Shown here: one piece after another, positions 23,939-37,659 of the stretch
How positions within the stretch are numbered: the stretch's first letter is position 1
Layout of the letters: every line of letters begins with the position of its first letter
DNA from: Loxodes magnus
Lineage: Eukaryota > Ciliophora > Karyorelictea > Loxodida > Loxodidae
Direction: 5' to 3'
Assembly: GCA_946699065.1 (NCBI GenBank)
Contig: CAMPDV010000149.1
Location: 248,001-312,000 of the forward strand
Length of the DNA: 64,000 bases
Notes under the pieces: model-generated
Databases searched by the model: none
The model's input: the letters and a program-made list of their open reading frames with translations, nothing else
Told to the model about the DNA's origin: nothing
Translations under genes and position numbers: made by a program

Positions 23939-26900
23939 ATGTCAGAAGACCTTACTTAGTAGGTATTATCCCCGAATACGAAAAAAAAAGGAAACATAAA
24001 GTAAATCTTAAGCTAAAATACACTCAATTAAAGAAAATCTAGAATTCTACCCTAAAACACTTATTAATTCTCTGGTACTTAAAATGAAAAGCTTAAACAA
24101 TAGCCTTCTATTGAAAGCTCAATGACTAGCAACTTTGTGATTAAATCTTAGACTTCCAAATTTTAAAAAATATAGACTAAGAACATAATATCACCAAAAT
24201 AGAATTAAAATACACTTTCTTCTTTAAATTTTGGAAATGCATTTCGACACCAAACCAGGTAGTCACTTTAGGGTAAATTCGACAAGGAAACAGGAGATGA
24301 GATAGTTAAGATTATGCCTGATAAAGAAGGAAATGTACATTTTGGAGATATAGTTTCATTGCTATTTAAGCAAGATGAAACAGTTATATGCTAAAAATCT
24401 TATAACGCAAATATAACACCTATTTTATAATCCCATTTTAGGCTTTGCTTATTTATTATTGAACCTGCAGTGAGTTCTTTAAATCAAAAGGGAGAGAAAG
24501 ATGAGTTTGAAAGAGCTCTTGGAAATCCTCTTATTTATGGATAGCTCGTATAATTAAGGCACTTTCACACTAAATGCCTTCTTACAGTCAGCAAGATCTA
24601 GCCTGCCAAATAGCATGGATGTATGTCGATGTTCTTTAATTTGTATGGTGATAATTAAGAAGGATATACTTGATTTGAAGTTCTGCCTGATACCAAGTTG
24701 AAACTTTCTGGAGAGCCTATACAATATCGCGATAACATAATACTTAAAGTGTACAATACTTAACTGACCTTATACATTCACATCTATCCTTAAAGTTAAG
24801 AAGTAAATGCCTGTAATGTCTCTACAAGTTGAAGACTTTGCAAATTTCTTACTTACAAATAATCTCAGGAATCTCGAAGCTTGCTACTGTCTGGCTCTAC
24901 TATAAGACTAATTCATAAGCAGTCAAATGGATGCTTGTTTGTCTAACATAAAGCGATTTCACTTCCAATAAAGCCTAAGTTTATAAATGAAAATAAAGTA
25001 GACCTAGAGATGATTGAAATGGAGCAAAACTCTTAGAATGAAGAATAAGAAAACTATAATGTTTACTTATCAGTTTTCAACAATGAAGCATATAGCTTTT
25101 GGGAAATATACAGAGTCAATATTTTGCTAGGCTTTCCCTTAAAATCAGGAGAAAAGATAATGATAAGAAACATTGCCACTGGAAAATTCTTGGCTTGCAA
25201 CTAGAATTAGTAATTCACTTTAGAAGATAACTTTTCAAGTTCTAAGAACACGCAGTTCACTATCCAAAGTCCAGATGAAATAATTTCAAAAAGCAGTTTA
25301 ATTGAATTCAAAACATGAGATAATCACAATATTGCTGCTGAAGATTTCAAGCAAAATGTGTTTAATAAAGACTAATTATATGGAATCAAGATAAACCTTA
25401 AAAGTCTCGAATCAGGAAAAAACAAATCTAAAATAAGCTTCTCAGTTGAAACTGTCGAATGCATTTCTCTCTTCTAACTTGCTGAAATAATTCCTTAAGC
25501 TATATCGTTTTATAAATTTCTAGCTTAATGGGGATTGACTTCTTTCTAAAAAGGTAATAAATGGCAAGGAACTTTTAATTTAAAAACAGCCTAAGAAAGT
25601 GAGCGAGCCTTAGAAAACTAGTGTAAAGAGATCCTAACTTATTTTAATCAAGTTCAAATTTGACTCTCTGATAAAAATACATAAAAGGAGTATCAAGATC
25701 TATTTAACTAACTTGGATTCATAGATCTATTAATGAAACTTGCTATTCTTATTGATGAAAGGCTAAGAATTGTGGAAAGCAACTAAATATAAAACAAGAA
25801 TATTATCAAAACGAGAAGATTATACAGAGCACATGAAATGCAGTTTGACTATGTAGCAGGAATAGCTGCAATATATTTAGAACCAGTTATTTTTAAAATA
25901 TGGGATCTTATTTATTACAGCATATAGTAGCACGTCACTAATTGCTAAACCATAAGCAAATTCGATAAGTTTTTAAGGATGCAATTAAAAGAGTACAGGA
26001 AAAAACTAGGTCCAGTACTTTAAGAATTGGTGACTTATTCAAATGAAGTCTTTTAAGATATAGAAAGATATTATGTTGAAAGTATCTGTCCAGTAGATTA
26101 AACTGCAGACAACATCGAAGAATAAAATCTTAACCTAAAACTACTAAAAAACCTAAGTAACAATTAAGCTGCTTAAATTAAACTTATTGATAAAATCACT
26201 TAAGAGAACGGCTTCTTTCTAGTTAAATTTGGTACTTATTTAGGTAAAGAATTCTTGGAACTAGATTTTGATAAAGGTAACTAAACAGCCGAAGAATTTG
26301 CTTAAAGAAACTAAGACTTATAGCCCATTAAAGAAATTCCAGAATCCAAATAGCATTTTCCAAATAGATAAATGCCTCCTGTACTCTTTTTTTTAAAAGA
26401 TTGGAGTAAACTTTCAAATGTAAAATGGAGTGAATACTTATATAGTGTGATATCGTTTTATAAGGCTCTAGTTAAGAATAGAAACTAAAAGGCAGCTTAG
26501 AAGCTGGTAGACTCAGTAGGTCTTTCCTAGTTTCATATAAAGAAGATATTAATGGCCCAAGATATCAACTTTATAATTAAATCAGCTTATATAAAGCTTT
26601 ATATCAACCTTTATATTGACTAGCATCCCTAACTTACTCTTGATAGTCCCTAAAAAAGATGTATTTTCATGTAAACTTAGCCAGTATATTCTAAATTTAA
26701 AGTCTTCGACTTTTAGGTCTTAAATGATGATATGCTAAAATGAACACAAGACTTTTGAAAAAAAGAAATTAGCCAAAGATTTGATTCTTTCAAGACTTTA
26801 AAAGAAATAGCCTACGATTAATAATTTTAATCTAACTCACATGAACACATTAAGATAAAGTTCAAATATATGGTTTCCATCCTTAAAATGTCTAAAAATC

Positions 26901-29900
26901 TACTTAAATTTTAGTGGGGGAAATTATAATGATGTATATCAGTTGCCGAGAGTCTTGTAGACCTACTTCATTTTATTAACTGACCAAACTAGCACAAAAT
27001 ATAATATTGAACTTAGTAACTAGTAAAGGATCTTTAGTAGAATAATATGGTATAGCAAATAAACTATTTGCAGACTTAAATTTTAGACTTTATTTAAATA
27101 GTCTTTGACTTTCGTATGCAGCAGTTCATATAAAATCTACTTTCTAACTTTATAGAATCTACCTAAAAGTAGAATCAAGTTATGTCTAATGTTGTTAATT
27201 ATGAGTAGGTGCTGCAAAGTTGTGACCTTTAATTAAATATCTAAGTTTTGTAAACTATTGGATGAAACTCTCTTGCAAGGAATAATAACTTAATGCCTTA
27301 AGAGCCAGAAAATTAATTTGAATTCATAACTTTAAATGAGGTACTTTTAAAGCTAGCATGCTCTGGAAGAACAGGATCTTCAATTGCTCTCAAGCTCCTG
27401 ATCTAAAATCATGAGAAAGTAAGGAATTTTGTATTAGAGTTGAAATAGCTAATCTTAATTCAAGATGAGTAGATAACTATAAAATTTGACAATCTCCATG
27501 AAATTTAAAGTTAATTGGTAAATGATCACATATAAGGAATAGCAGCATTAAAATACATGCTTAAAAGAAACTAAAAAACAGACATTTAGCAACTGTATAA
27601 AATATAGAACATATGCAGGCATTTAAGGTTACATGATCAGCTCTTAAAAATCTTACAAACGCCAAATCTGGATATAGTTATCTTCAGATAAATTTCTACT
27701 ACACTATTTCGCTTTTGTTGGAAAAATAAAAGAAATTAACTTGCGATTTGACTTTAAATCGATCATTTGTTGAAGCTAAGATGAATTCATCTCGCCAAGC
27801 TTCTATCGGTAATTTGCAAGAATCACTTAAATACTCCAGTTGGTTTAAAGTTTTTAAGCTTTGTACTTTCAGCAGAACCTTAACAAGAGGATTTACCAGA
27901 ACTTCTCAAGCTATGAAGATCTTTTCTTTATGATGAGGATCTTAATTTGAAGCAAGATCTTTAAGTAGATATATTTAAGAAATTAATAGCTCATTCTGGA
28001 ATTATGGCTCCATATGTAATTAAAATCCAAGGAATTGCTGAAACTCTGAACGATTTAGCTAAATTTGAAGAACGAGAGAGCATAGAATGCCATATTGATG
28101 TAATCAGAACACTCGAACTTGCGTCTAGATCAAATAAAGCAATTACTCTTTAAGCAAGAAAATTAGTTTCTATTGATAACTTGATCTATGCTGTGCTTCA
28201 AGAATTTACTCCTCTGGTTCTTAAACGAGCTTATTTGCATTTACTCTTTACTATTTACTATTCTCCTGAATCGCAACTAGAAACAATAGAATCTAATTCA
28301 GTCGATGATGTTCTGATCTATATAAGAATAGAATTAGCCAAGTTTAAAAGATATTCAAAAGGCCTTGTAAGCATTTCTCAGTAAAATATGTATCCAGTTG
28401 TTCCAGTAGCAAACCCAGTCAAATAAGTACCTAGTAAAGAAGATCGTGAAGCCATAGAATACTGATGCTTCTTAATGTACCACACAGAATGACATATGTA
28501 AGCTTCAGGTTTGCTCTATTTCTTATCCAACGTACTTGAGGTAATGACTGATGTAGATAATTCTAAAATAGTAAATGAGTTAAATAATATAAGCTACTAT
28601 TTAGATGATCTCAATGATACAATCTACGAACTAGAAGGACAGAATGAAACAAATCTTGACTTTAAGTATATTCTTGAGAAAATAAACGAGTGTAGAGAAA
28701 GACTACCTAATAGTATTAAATAAGCTGCTAAGATTAATTTGCCTGTTAAAGATGAAAAGGGACAGATTACTTTTTAGTTTTTAAGTCCAGTTTAGTAGCA
28801 AGAAGAGAATTAAAAAGCACTATAACATACTCTTGATTAAATAGCAGAGTGAGTCAGAATCCAAAAAATTTCTCTAAACGATCTATTTACTCATTTTGAT
28901 AAAAACAAAGATGGCTCTATTTCTAGATAAGAGTTCTTGCAGATATCCAAGAGATTGGTCCGTTCTAATGCTACTACTTTTCAAATAGAATTAGCTATGG
29001 ACTCTCTTGATGTCAATAGTGATGGATTTGTTACTTTTAAAGAGTTTACAAGTAGAATGAGGCAAATTTTTAAGGGTAATCCGTATAAAGTAAAAAAGAA
29101 GAAAAATGAAGATGTACAAGAACAAATGCAAGAGCAGACTGATTACTGTCTTGAATTCTAAAAATTGATTGATGGATGCTGCTAGCATTTCTTTAATCAA
29201 AATTAAAACGACGAATCTCTTACTGATGAAGAACTGCAAATTAAATTTGTTTATTAGCCTGAATATGACTAAATTAGTGAACTTATAAGAAATTAAATAA
29301 TCATACCCGCTCAGAAAATAAGTATTCTTACTGATTTAGAAAAGCTTATTAAAGAGCTTCACAAATGTAATAAGTTTGTTTTCCTTAAGATATTAAATTA
29401 TTTACTTGAAAAGGAGTAAAAAATATAGTACATTCTTAATGAAGTCGGCACGACAGAAATTATTATCGATTTAATAAATCCTAATTAAAGATCCATAGGA
29501 GGAGAGGCTGTTAATGTATTAATATTAATGATTGATAATGAAATAGTGTAGCATTCAGTGTATCAAAACCTTATTAGAAAGGAAAATGATTATTTCAAAT
29601 AATTCTGCCAATATGAGCTTGATTAGAATTCTTAATATACAGTAGCTATCTTAGACTTGCTTGCTTTGATGTGTGATAACTGCTATTCTGACTTTTAATT
29701 ATATTTAAAATAGCCTCCTTATGATTTAGTTCAGTGTGTTACTTCTTATTTAATTAACTTAGAATATTCAGATTAAGAAGTATCAACTGTAGCTCCTCAC
29801 GCTCTTAGAACTCTAGTGGAATTTTGTGCTGGACCTAATTTACCTAATTAAGAAGCTGTAGGTAGCAGACATTAGTTGTACAGTCTAATTAACTATATAA

Positions 29901-31714
29901 TAAATTCTGACTTCAAAGAAGAGTAAAATTTGCTAGGAATCATTAACTCTATAACACTTCTAAGAACTTTGCTAGAAGCTGAGAATATAAATATTGCTAC
30001 TACTATGGTAAAACATCTAGATCTTAAAATTCTAATCAAGCAGACAGCATAACTCTATTCTACTTTTATCCAGCCAAGATAATAAGAAATTTCCCTAGAG
30101 CTTACCAACTAAAATGAAAATATAATTGACGCTGGTTTTAATTTGGCCATTATCATATTAACGCTTTAAGCATTATTTCCTGATAATGTAGATCTTAAAA
30201 ATTTCTCTCTCCTCTAATAATAGAAAGATGTGTCTCTTTCATAACTTAATATAGTCCAAAATGCAAAAGGGTAGCTTATTGTAAAGGCAGGCAATGCTTC
30301 TTAGGTTGTTCCTGAGCAAAATTTGGCTGAAGCTTATGTATATTTTGCCACTAACATTGCTAGTGTTGAAATTGATAGATAAGGTTGGCTTCAAAGAGTC
30401 TTCTTCAGAATTCCCTTTAGATGCAGTTTCCTAACAGATAGGAGTAAAAAGGCAGTAATTACTGAAGCAATAATCAAAAGCAGATAAGAAAAATTGGAAG
30501 ATTTCTTGAGAAAAACTGAGATGTGAGAGTTAGAAATGCTACATTAGTAAAAGATCTCTAGATACTATATTTTAGAGTGACTAGCTCGTTATTGGAGAAA
30601 ATTTGGCAATCTTAGCTACATGCTTATCATAGTTCTTAATATTATAATGCTCTCCAAACTTGATGATCACTCTATGGAGCCTGAGTTTCCAATTTCAGTT
30701 ACTCAAGTTTTTTATGTTTTAGGAGTTTTCCAAATTTCATTTGCAGTTTCTCAATACTTTGCCTATATTCTAGAATATTAACCTGTAATTCTCTATAAAA
30801 ACTTGGGTTTTTTAAGTTAGACTTAGTTTAGAGAGAGATAGACATAAGGAACAATAATGATAGTGGATATAATAGAAAAGTTTAAGTTTTCTAAAATTAC
30901 AGTTAAAGCTATTTCTCAGCTATCTAAATTAAAAAAATTAACCCTTATAATGCTTTATAAAAGATGTATATACCATGCAGCCTATCTTGTACTTTCCATT
31001 CTAAGTATTAGTCAGCAACCTTTTTACTGTCTTTTATTACTTGATGTAATTTTCAGATCAAATACCCTTATACAAATATTGATAGCTATAGTTGGGAGTG
31101 TAAGGCCTCTGCTTTTGACTTTGTTGATCATAATTACTGTAATTTATATATTCTCCCTTTTTGGTTATCTGTACTTTTCATAATATTACGTAGAGGGAAT
31201 TCATTGAAATTTATATTGTAGAAACGTTTGAGAATGCTTCATGAGCACTATCAATGTGGGGATTAGAGCTTACGGAGGATTAAGTGAAATATTTCCAGAA
31301 GTAGATATAAACACATGGGAGTACTGGAGTATTGCCATCTTCTAAATCAGCTTCTACATCATTATCCCTCTTATTTTATTCACTTTTTTTCTAGCTATTA
31401 TCATCAACACTTTTGCTGAGCTAAGATATACACAAGCCGCTAGAGATTTAGACTTGAGATAGCGTTGCTTCATATGTGGTATCGAGCAGCATGAATTTGA
31501 TTAGAGAGGTAATGGCTGAATTCGACATACAACTGTAGAACACTCAGTTCACGCCTATTTAGCTTTTATTGTATATATAAGAAACAAAACCTCTCAAGAC
31601 TGTACAGGATTAGAAAAATTCGTGAAGGAAAAAATCGAAGAATTCGATGTAAACTTTTTCCCAAGAAATGCCATTTGTTTTGATGAAACAAACATAGAAG
31701 AAACAGTTGAATGA
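23939..31714 (+). CDS. IP3 receptor/ryanodine receptor family Ca2+ channel
   Basis: 2,591 residues in one uninterrupted frame from ATG 23939 to TGA 31712-31714; no intron is needed. After a Q/S-rich tail (1-110), the N-terminal region (about 115-480) is the beta-trefoil/MIR module of IP3 receptors (G-N-P-L-I-Y-G-Q-L-V-Q-L-R-H near 195, F-W-E-I-Y-R-V). A long helical solenoid follows. Two EF-hands sit near residues 1654 and 1691 (D-K-N-K-D-G-S-I-S and D-V-N-S-D-G-F-V-T). Six hydrophobic helices occupy about 2220-2500, with the pore signature I-R-A-Y-G-G-L-S-E near 2440. The C-terminal zinc module C-F-I-C-G...H...H and N-F-F-P are typical of the superfamily. It should be an intracellular Ca2+-release channel of ER/alveolar membranes. 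The EF pair is a ryanodine-receptor-like trait. Several W codons are TGA. Confidence 0.95.
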
Positions 31715-32563
31715 ATAATTCTTCTTAAAATAGCACTATTAAGCTTATTTTCCACAAATTCTCTATCAAAATTTATATCTTTTATATCTTTAAAAAGCAT
31801 TAAAGTAAGCTAATTAAAGTGTAATTAATAGCTATTATTCTGTATGCTAGTGTTTCAGTAGATAAAGCAATAATTAAGCCGCTAATCGAAATAATTCAGT
31901 TCTAACTTAGGTCTTTAATTAATTTATTATAGTTTTAATATAAAGCTATAGAAATTATCCTGAAAATTATTAATCAGTTTAGTCCTTTTACTCTCAAAAT
32001 ATACTCCTTATATTTAGAGGAACTACTAGCTATACTTTTAGAGTAATTATTTTATTAGAACTATAAATTAAGAGTTGACTAATTAGATAGTTCTTAGAGA
32101 AGTAAACATATAAACTCTTAAGAAATGAAATAAGCTATGATAAGATAGTAGCATTTGAGATAAGATTTCAATATCATTCAAAGAATAAATAAAGCAAATC
32201 CTTACAGAAACTAAATACGTCTTTTATAACACTATTTATACAAATCATTACATTCTTTATAAAAGATAGTTACTCACCTAAGGATGCTAAGTTTATAATT
32301 AAGATTTTTCTTCTAATTAAATCTAGAATTCTTAATTATAGACCTTGTAAAGCAAAAGCTATAACAGAATTAGAGGGAATAAATTATAGTATGTAGTAAC
32401 TTACTTTCAAATAATTTATGTTATCTGATTTGGGTTTAATTAAAAGAATTATAAGCTGATGATTATTAAGTTTATATTTTTTGACAAATTGAATAATAAA
32501 ACTAAGTTATTTTATTTTTAGTTTCGTTTAACTAGAAAATTCTTAGATAGGTAATTTAATTAA
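31715..32563. other. AT-rich spacer
   Basis: Between two tandem plus-strand genes. No feature recognised. Confidence 0.5.
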
Positions 32564-33727
32564 ATGGAAAACAAAACCAGAAAATTAGCGTCTTTAACTC
32601 TATTTTTGTATAGCATCGTGCTTGCTATTTTTGCTATTTTTCTTATAATATAGGGATTTTAGATTGAAAACGATGAAGTAAATGTAGTAATAAGTACTTA
32701 TTCTGGTTTAAACGTTGGAGTTTGAATTTTATTGGTTTTAATACTGATAGCATTATTGCTTATTTGTATTAGCTCTTGTGGATTTTACTCAGCTATGCAC
32801 TTAAAAAAATCTAGTTTGATATTTTTTATTTGCGCTTCTTTTACAGTCACAATATTTCTAGTTCTAAGCTGTTATGGTAACTGGTTACTTAAAGAATTGT
32901 TCTAGCAGCACTTCAATATGGAATACTTTTGTAGTTAGAAATTTAAGTTTTTTTAGATTGCAGATGAAACTTTCAAATTTGTCAGTTAGTTTCAATGTAG
33001 TGAAACATGTCCTTGTGATATGAAGCAACATGTTAAAGAACATAATTTCCCTAATGCTGAACTTACTATTGATAGCTAAGGATCAAAGACGCTTTAAGAA
33101 TGTAATTTCTGTCTTTCAAATAGTTCGGTAGTTCAAAATAAGGTGAACAAAATATAATAAGATTTAAACATCTCAAATTAAAACTGCGACCATGTACTAA
33201 TTAGAAAAATGCTCTTAGATGATAAGCTATGAAACCTTGTATAAAGATTAGCAAAAATGGAAGATGATTTAAAATGCTCTGGATTCTGCGAGCCCGCATA
33301 GATTTACATTTTCTCTAATGTTAATAAAGGAAAGCCAAAATAAGGATGCGTCATTCCTTTCTTTTAATAATAGCTAGAGAATTTAGAATCAATCCAGGAG
33401 TTTATAAATTTCTTCATAATATGCTCTTTAATACTTTACGCATTTCTGATAGCTTATATAATTATGTTGCAAGAAAGAAAGGCAAGTGGTCCAGAAATAG
33501 AGCTAGTGAGGAATTAATAGATTATTCTTTAATAATTTAAAGTATTAATTACTCTATAATTCATCAATTGGTACTAAATATCTTATCACATATCTGCTCA
33601 CAGTGCTTCATTATCTAAATAGCAAAATAGTATGATGAAGCTTAATAAGCGCTAAGATATATAAACTATAAGGTTTAAACTTTAATTAATTATGATAATT
33701 TTTATCTTAAGCTTATTATTACTTTGA
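32564..33727 (+). CDS. tetraspanin-like membrane protein, end uncertain
   Basis: Four hydrophobic helices: residues about 8-31, 55-76, 87-107 and 285-310. A short first loop precedes helix 2 and a large extracellular-type loop lies between helices 3 and 4. The loop is Cys-rich (C-P-C, C-N-F-C, C-S-G-F-C-E-P), as in tetraspanins, although the canonical C-C-G is not seen. The second helix starts with a TGA-encoded Trp. After the last helix the short tail reaches V-R-N at about 33510, where TAA-TAG follows; the first in-frame TGA is at 33725-33727 (387 residues), with a less coding-like extension. True C-terminus could be either. Confidence 0.65.
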
Positions 33728-34211
33728 TCACTATATTAAGTGACTTATATTTAATACATTTCATAAATAAAACTCTCATTAATTAAAACTAGCAAATAGA
33801 TATAGAGTTATGTTCATATAAATCTAAAGGTATGATATCTTGATCTTAGTATTATAATTAAATGAAGTTTGCTTCATTCCTCACTTCAGTAATAAATAGA
33901 TCTATAGAAAGAACAGTACTAATTTAAACTAAAAGGTTTAAAAATACTTTTGATGATGAATACTGACTGTAGAATTGTATACAAAAGCCTTTTCTTATGA
34001 AAGTTTATATTAAAACTATACAAAGTTTTCATAAAATTTGACTTATTTAAACTGAAAATTAAAGCAGATAGAATTACCCTATAATATAGTAATTCTCAAT
34101 TCAGTTATTTACTTCAAGCTTTAGTCTAAAATAGAACAGTAAGTTAACCTTTTGATATTTGTTGCTTTAATATATTAATCTTCTTAATATAATAGTGGAA
34201 ATAAGCAAATA
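33728..34211. other. AT-rich spacer between converging genes
   Basis: No gene recognised. If the flanking genes really end at TAA, this spacer is larger (about 33511-34550). Confidence 0.4.
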
Positions 34212-36008
34212 TCATAATTTTTAAGTTACTTTGATAAATTTAAATTTTTTAACAGCAATAAAATTAATAAATTATTATATCTCTCTTAGCTAATATCCAA
34301 AGCAATGTTTTTAGCAAATTAATTCTGCAGAAATTTAATTCAGAAGTGTAACTTTTAGTATTTAAGAGAAAGATTACCTTTTCTTAACATTGATAAAACT
34401 GAATTAAGTTTTACTTGCAAGTAGAGAGGTAAAGCTGTTAAATTTGAAATAAGGAATTAGTTTATCTATAGACATGATAACAGAAAATAATGATATGGAA
34501 TTGAATATTGAGAGTATTTAGTTCTAGGCTATAAACAAGTTAATTTAAATTTTGTCTTAATTTCTTATCTTGAGAATATCAGGATGAGAAACGATGCTTT
34601 GAATTTTCTTAGTGCATATGTCATTATTCCCTTCTTCTTTTTCAAGCTCCACTAAAAGTTACTCTTCTAATTCGTAAAACGAAAACTTGATTTTGACTTC
34701 AAAGTTATCTTCCACAAACTTTGCTTTTAAGTCTTCTTGATTTCTCTCTATATCAAAAGCATTCTTAATTAAGAAAGAATTAAGCTCCTTTACTAGAGCC
34801 TCTAAAGGCAAATCAGTTGTAAAGCAAGTAAATTTTGATAATAAGGAGCATCCACACATTTACATTTCTTCTAAACTAATTTGACTTTCGTTAAATGAGC
34901 GTGATTACGAACAGTCTTGAATGTCATACGATCCTGAAAAATCATCTGAAATGATAGTATCATTACAATTCCATTTACACAGTTATTCCTCTGATACTTC
35001 CTAGCAAAAATATTTCTCTAAACTACTCTTATTAGTATCAGCTATTTTCGATAGTTCTAAAGCAAGTTCTTCTTAATTAGCAATTAGTTCTTATTTAAAG
35101 AATTAATGCTCTTTAATCTGTTAGAAGGAAAGCCTAGTTGAAGGATTTTCCGCTAACATTAGATTTATAAGGCTTTTGAAGGATTCATCTGTTTGCTATA
35201 CTTGCTCTCAATTCTCCCAGAACATCTTTTTGTTTTTACAAAATAAGAAATAGTCTTGGCAGAAATTTTGAAAGGGAGGCTAGAGAAAAACTAGCTCAAA
35301 TAAAACAACACCAAGGGCAAAAATTTCAGCCTTTGTTCCTTAATAAGAACTTTTACTTTTCTAGATATTCCACATCTCAGGAGACCAATATTTACGAGTA
35401 CCTCATGGACTCTTAAGATTATTTATATCTATTCCGTCAACTCCGTTTTGAACTGAACAACCAAAATCAATAAGTTTGACTATTCCTGATTTATTTACTA
35501 CGATATTTTATATTTTAAGATCCTAATGAATTATTCCAAGCTAGTGCAAAAATTCAAGCCCTTCTGCTATTTATAGAAAACACTACTTTTTACACCGCAA
35601 GGAAAAGCTTATTTTATTTTAAATAATGAAATCGAGAATTGTTCCATACTCTGCCAACTCCATTGTATAGTATGACACTTGCTTCTCAACGCCTTCTGAG
35701 TTTATAAGTTTCCCTTAATTTACCAGTTTATTAAAGCGAATTACGTGCTTGCATTATTTTCCTTCAAGTAGTTGTAGAATTCTCGCTTCACTTTAAAAAC
35801 TACTTGTTCTAAGCCCCTAATCCGATCCGCTATCATTGAGAATTTTAGCGGCAAAAACATTTTAATCTAAGTCAACTACTTTCTCAATACACCCGAATTA
35901 ACCTTTGCCGAGAGAACCAACAACGTTAAAATGATCTAGTTTGTTAATTACTTTAGTACAGCCTTACTACTAAGAAAGGAATCTCGTTTCTTCATTACAT
36001 TGTGCCAT
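34212..36008 (-). CDS. Ser/Thr protein kinase with KA1-like tail, end uncertain
   Basis: ATG at 36006-36008. Kinase domain about residues 28-330: G-S-L-G-K-G-Q-F-G glycine loop, A-A-K-I lysine, H-Q-D-L-K (HRD with Arg replaced by Gln), I-D-F-G, S-P-W-G-T-R-K-Y-W-S-P-E activation segment, A-L-G-V-V-L-F. A linker of about 120 residues leads to a C-terminal region (about 455-535: F-T-T-D-L-P-L-E-A-L, beta-rich I-K-F-S-F-Y-E) that resembles the KA1/KA2 membrane-binding domain of CAMKL/MARK-type kinases. The domain ends near L-K-I-R-N (about 34553), followed directly by TAA; the next in-frame TGA is at 34212-34214 (598 residues). The extra 112 residues may not be translated. Confidence 0.75.
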
Positions 36009-37659
36009 TTCTTTTTATTAAATTAGTTGAGATATCTTTAATTTAAATAACTAACTCTTAACCTTCCAAAATCTACAACATTTACCAGTAAAAATTATTT
36101 TACCAATATATTTGTAACTTACTCTTAGTTAATTACATGTACTTATCCTAAAAAGGTAACCCTATTTAAACTCTTTCCTTATATTACTTCTATTTGCTGA
36201 ACTAATCATAACCATTTTTTGTTTTAGCAGCTCTTATATATATATGCTAACTATGAAACTAGATTTAATTCTATATCAAATTTACTATATTTAGTTATTT
36301 CTATCATTTGTACTTGAGTATTTATCAGCATTCTATCTTATAAAAAGTATAGAAAATATTGTATTAATTATAGATTTAAAGTAGTAAATACATAAGAGCA
36401 TTATAAATAGGTTCTGTATTAACAATATTATTATAAATAAAGCTTTAGTTTTCTAAATCCATTGCTAGTAATGCCAAACCTAAATCTATCTTATACTTTA
36501 TAAAAATTTAATTACCATATAACTGTATATTAAAGCAAGCTCCTTCTTTTAACTACTAGCAAGAAATTAATTATTCATATAGCTGAACTTATGTATAGCA
36601 AGTATTAGTTTTCCAATTAATCTGTAAAAATTAAATAAATGAGGTATAAAATTAAGAGAAGGCCTCATTAATCATTGCTATAACATTAGACTTTATTAAA
36701 TAGAATGAAGGTACTTTTATTATATTTAAAACTTAGCTAGCAAGTATTATTTAAAGTATGTCTGTATTTCTTATCAATTGCTACATACTTTTCAAAGCTT
36801 TTTATTAGAATAGATAGCTATTTTTATTTTAAACATAGTTCAGTTCATATATTTTATATAAACATCCTTTCTTAAAATCTACTAGCTTGAAGATAATTTA
36901 CAGCTTTAAGGAAGTTAAAAATAGTAAAAATAGGAAATTTTAGATTTAATATGATTAATAGCAAATAGAAGATAATTCATTCATCTCTAATCTAGCTTAT
37001 CTATTTCATCTGTTTTCTATCTTTCACTTACAAAGTGATTTAAGGTAACCATTAAAAAATTATATAAGATGTCTCATTTGATTCAGACTTAAGCTTATTA
37101 GCAACTTGCATAGTTTATAAGCATTAGTTGTATAAGCAAATAATAGTTTTAATAAGCTTATAAGTGAGTTAGTTTCTAGATTATAAGATATAATATATAA
37201 TATTGTAACTGAAGCTATTCTAATTAATCCTATCTTATTATTTTGTTGCTTCATTATGAGCATAATATGGGCTTTCTATCTAAATAGCTTTATTTTTCTG
37301 TTTGCAAATACTACATCATAAGTTTGGAAGCTTATACTTTATATATTTCTAAACATTTGAAGCGCTAAAAATGCAAAAATATCTAATACTATAAACATAA
37401 AGCAAATTGATATTAAGAAAGCTAAATAAGATACTAAGCATTGGAGAAAAGACAAGAATCCTAATTATAAAGGAGAGATTAAATTTAAGTAAGCAGATAT
37501 ATTTAAAATCTAAAAGGAATAAAAAGCAAAACAAAACAGCTTTATATCATAATGTTGTAGTAATCTTCTTATTTATTAATAAGCTATTTACATTTAAAAA
37601 ATATCTCTTATTTATCTATATTCACTCAATCTGTTAATTATAAATTCTAAGAAAAATAA
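36009..37659. other. AT-rich spacer, divergent (1.65 kb)
   Basis: Between two divergent kinase genes; both promoters should lie here. Overlapping short standard-code ORFs on both strands (about 37060-37640) show no coding bias. Confidence 0.5.

Noticed and set aside
37060..37640. Several overlapping 60-76 codon standard-code ORFs on both strands
   Set aside because: Low-complexity I/L/K/N translations on both strands with no coding bias; typical of AT-rich spacer.
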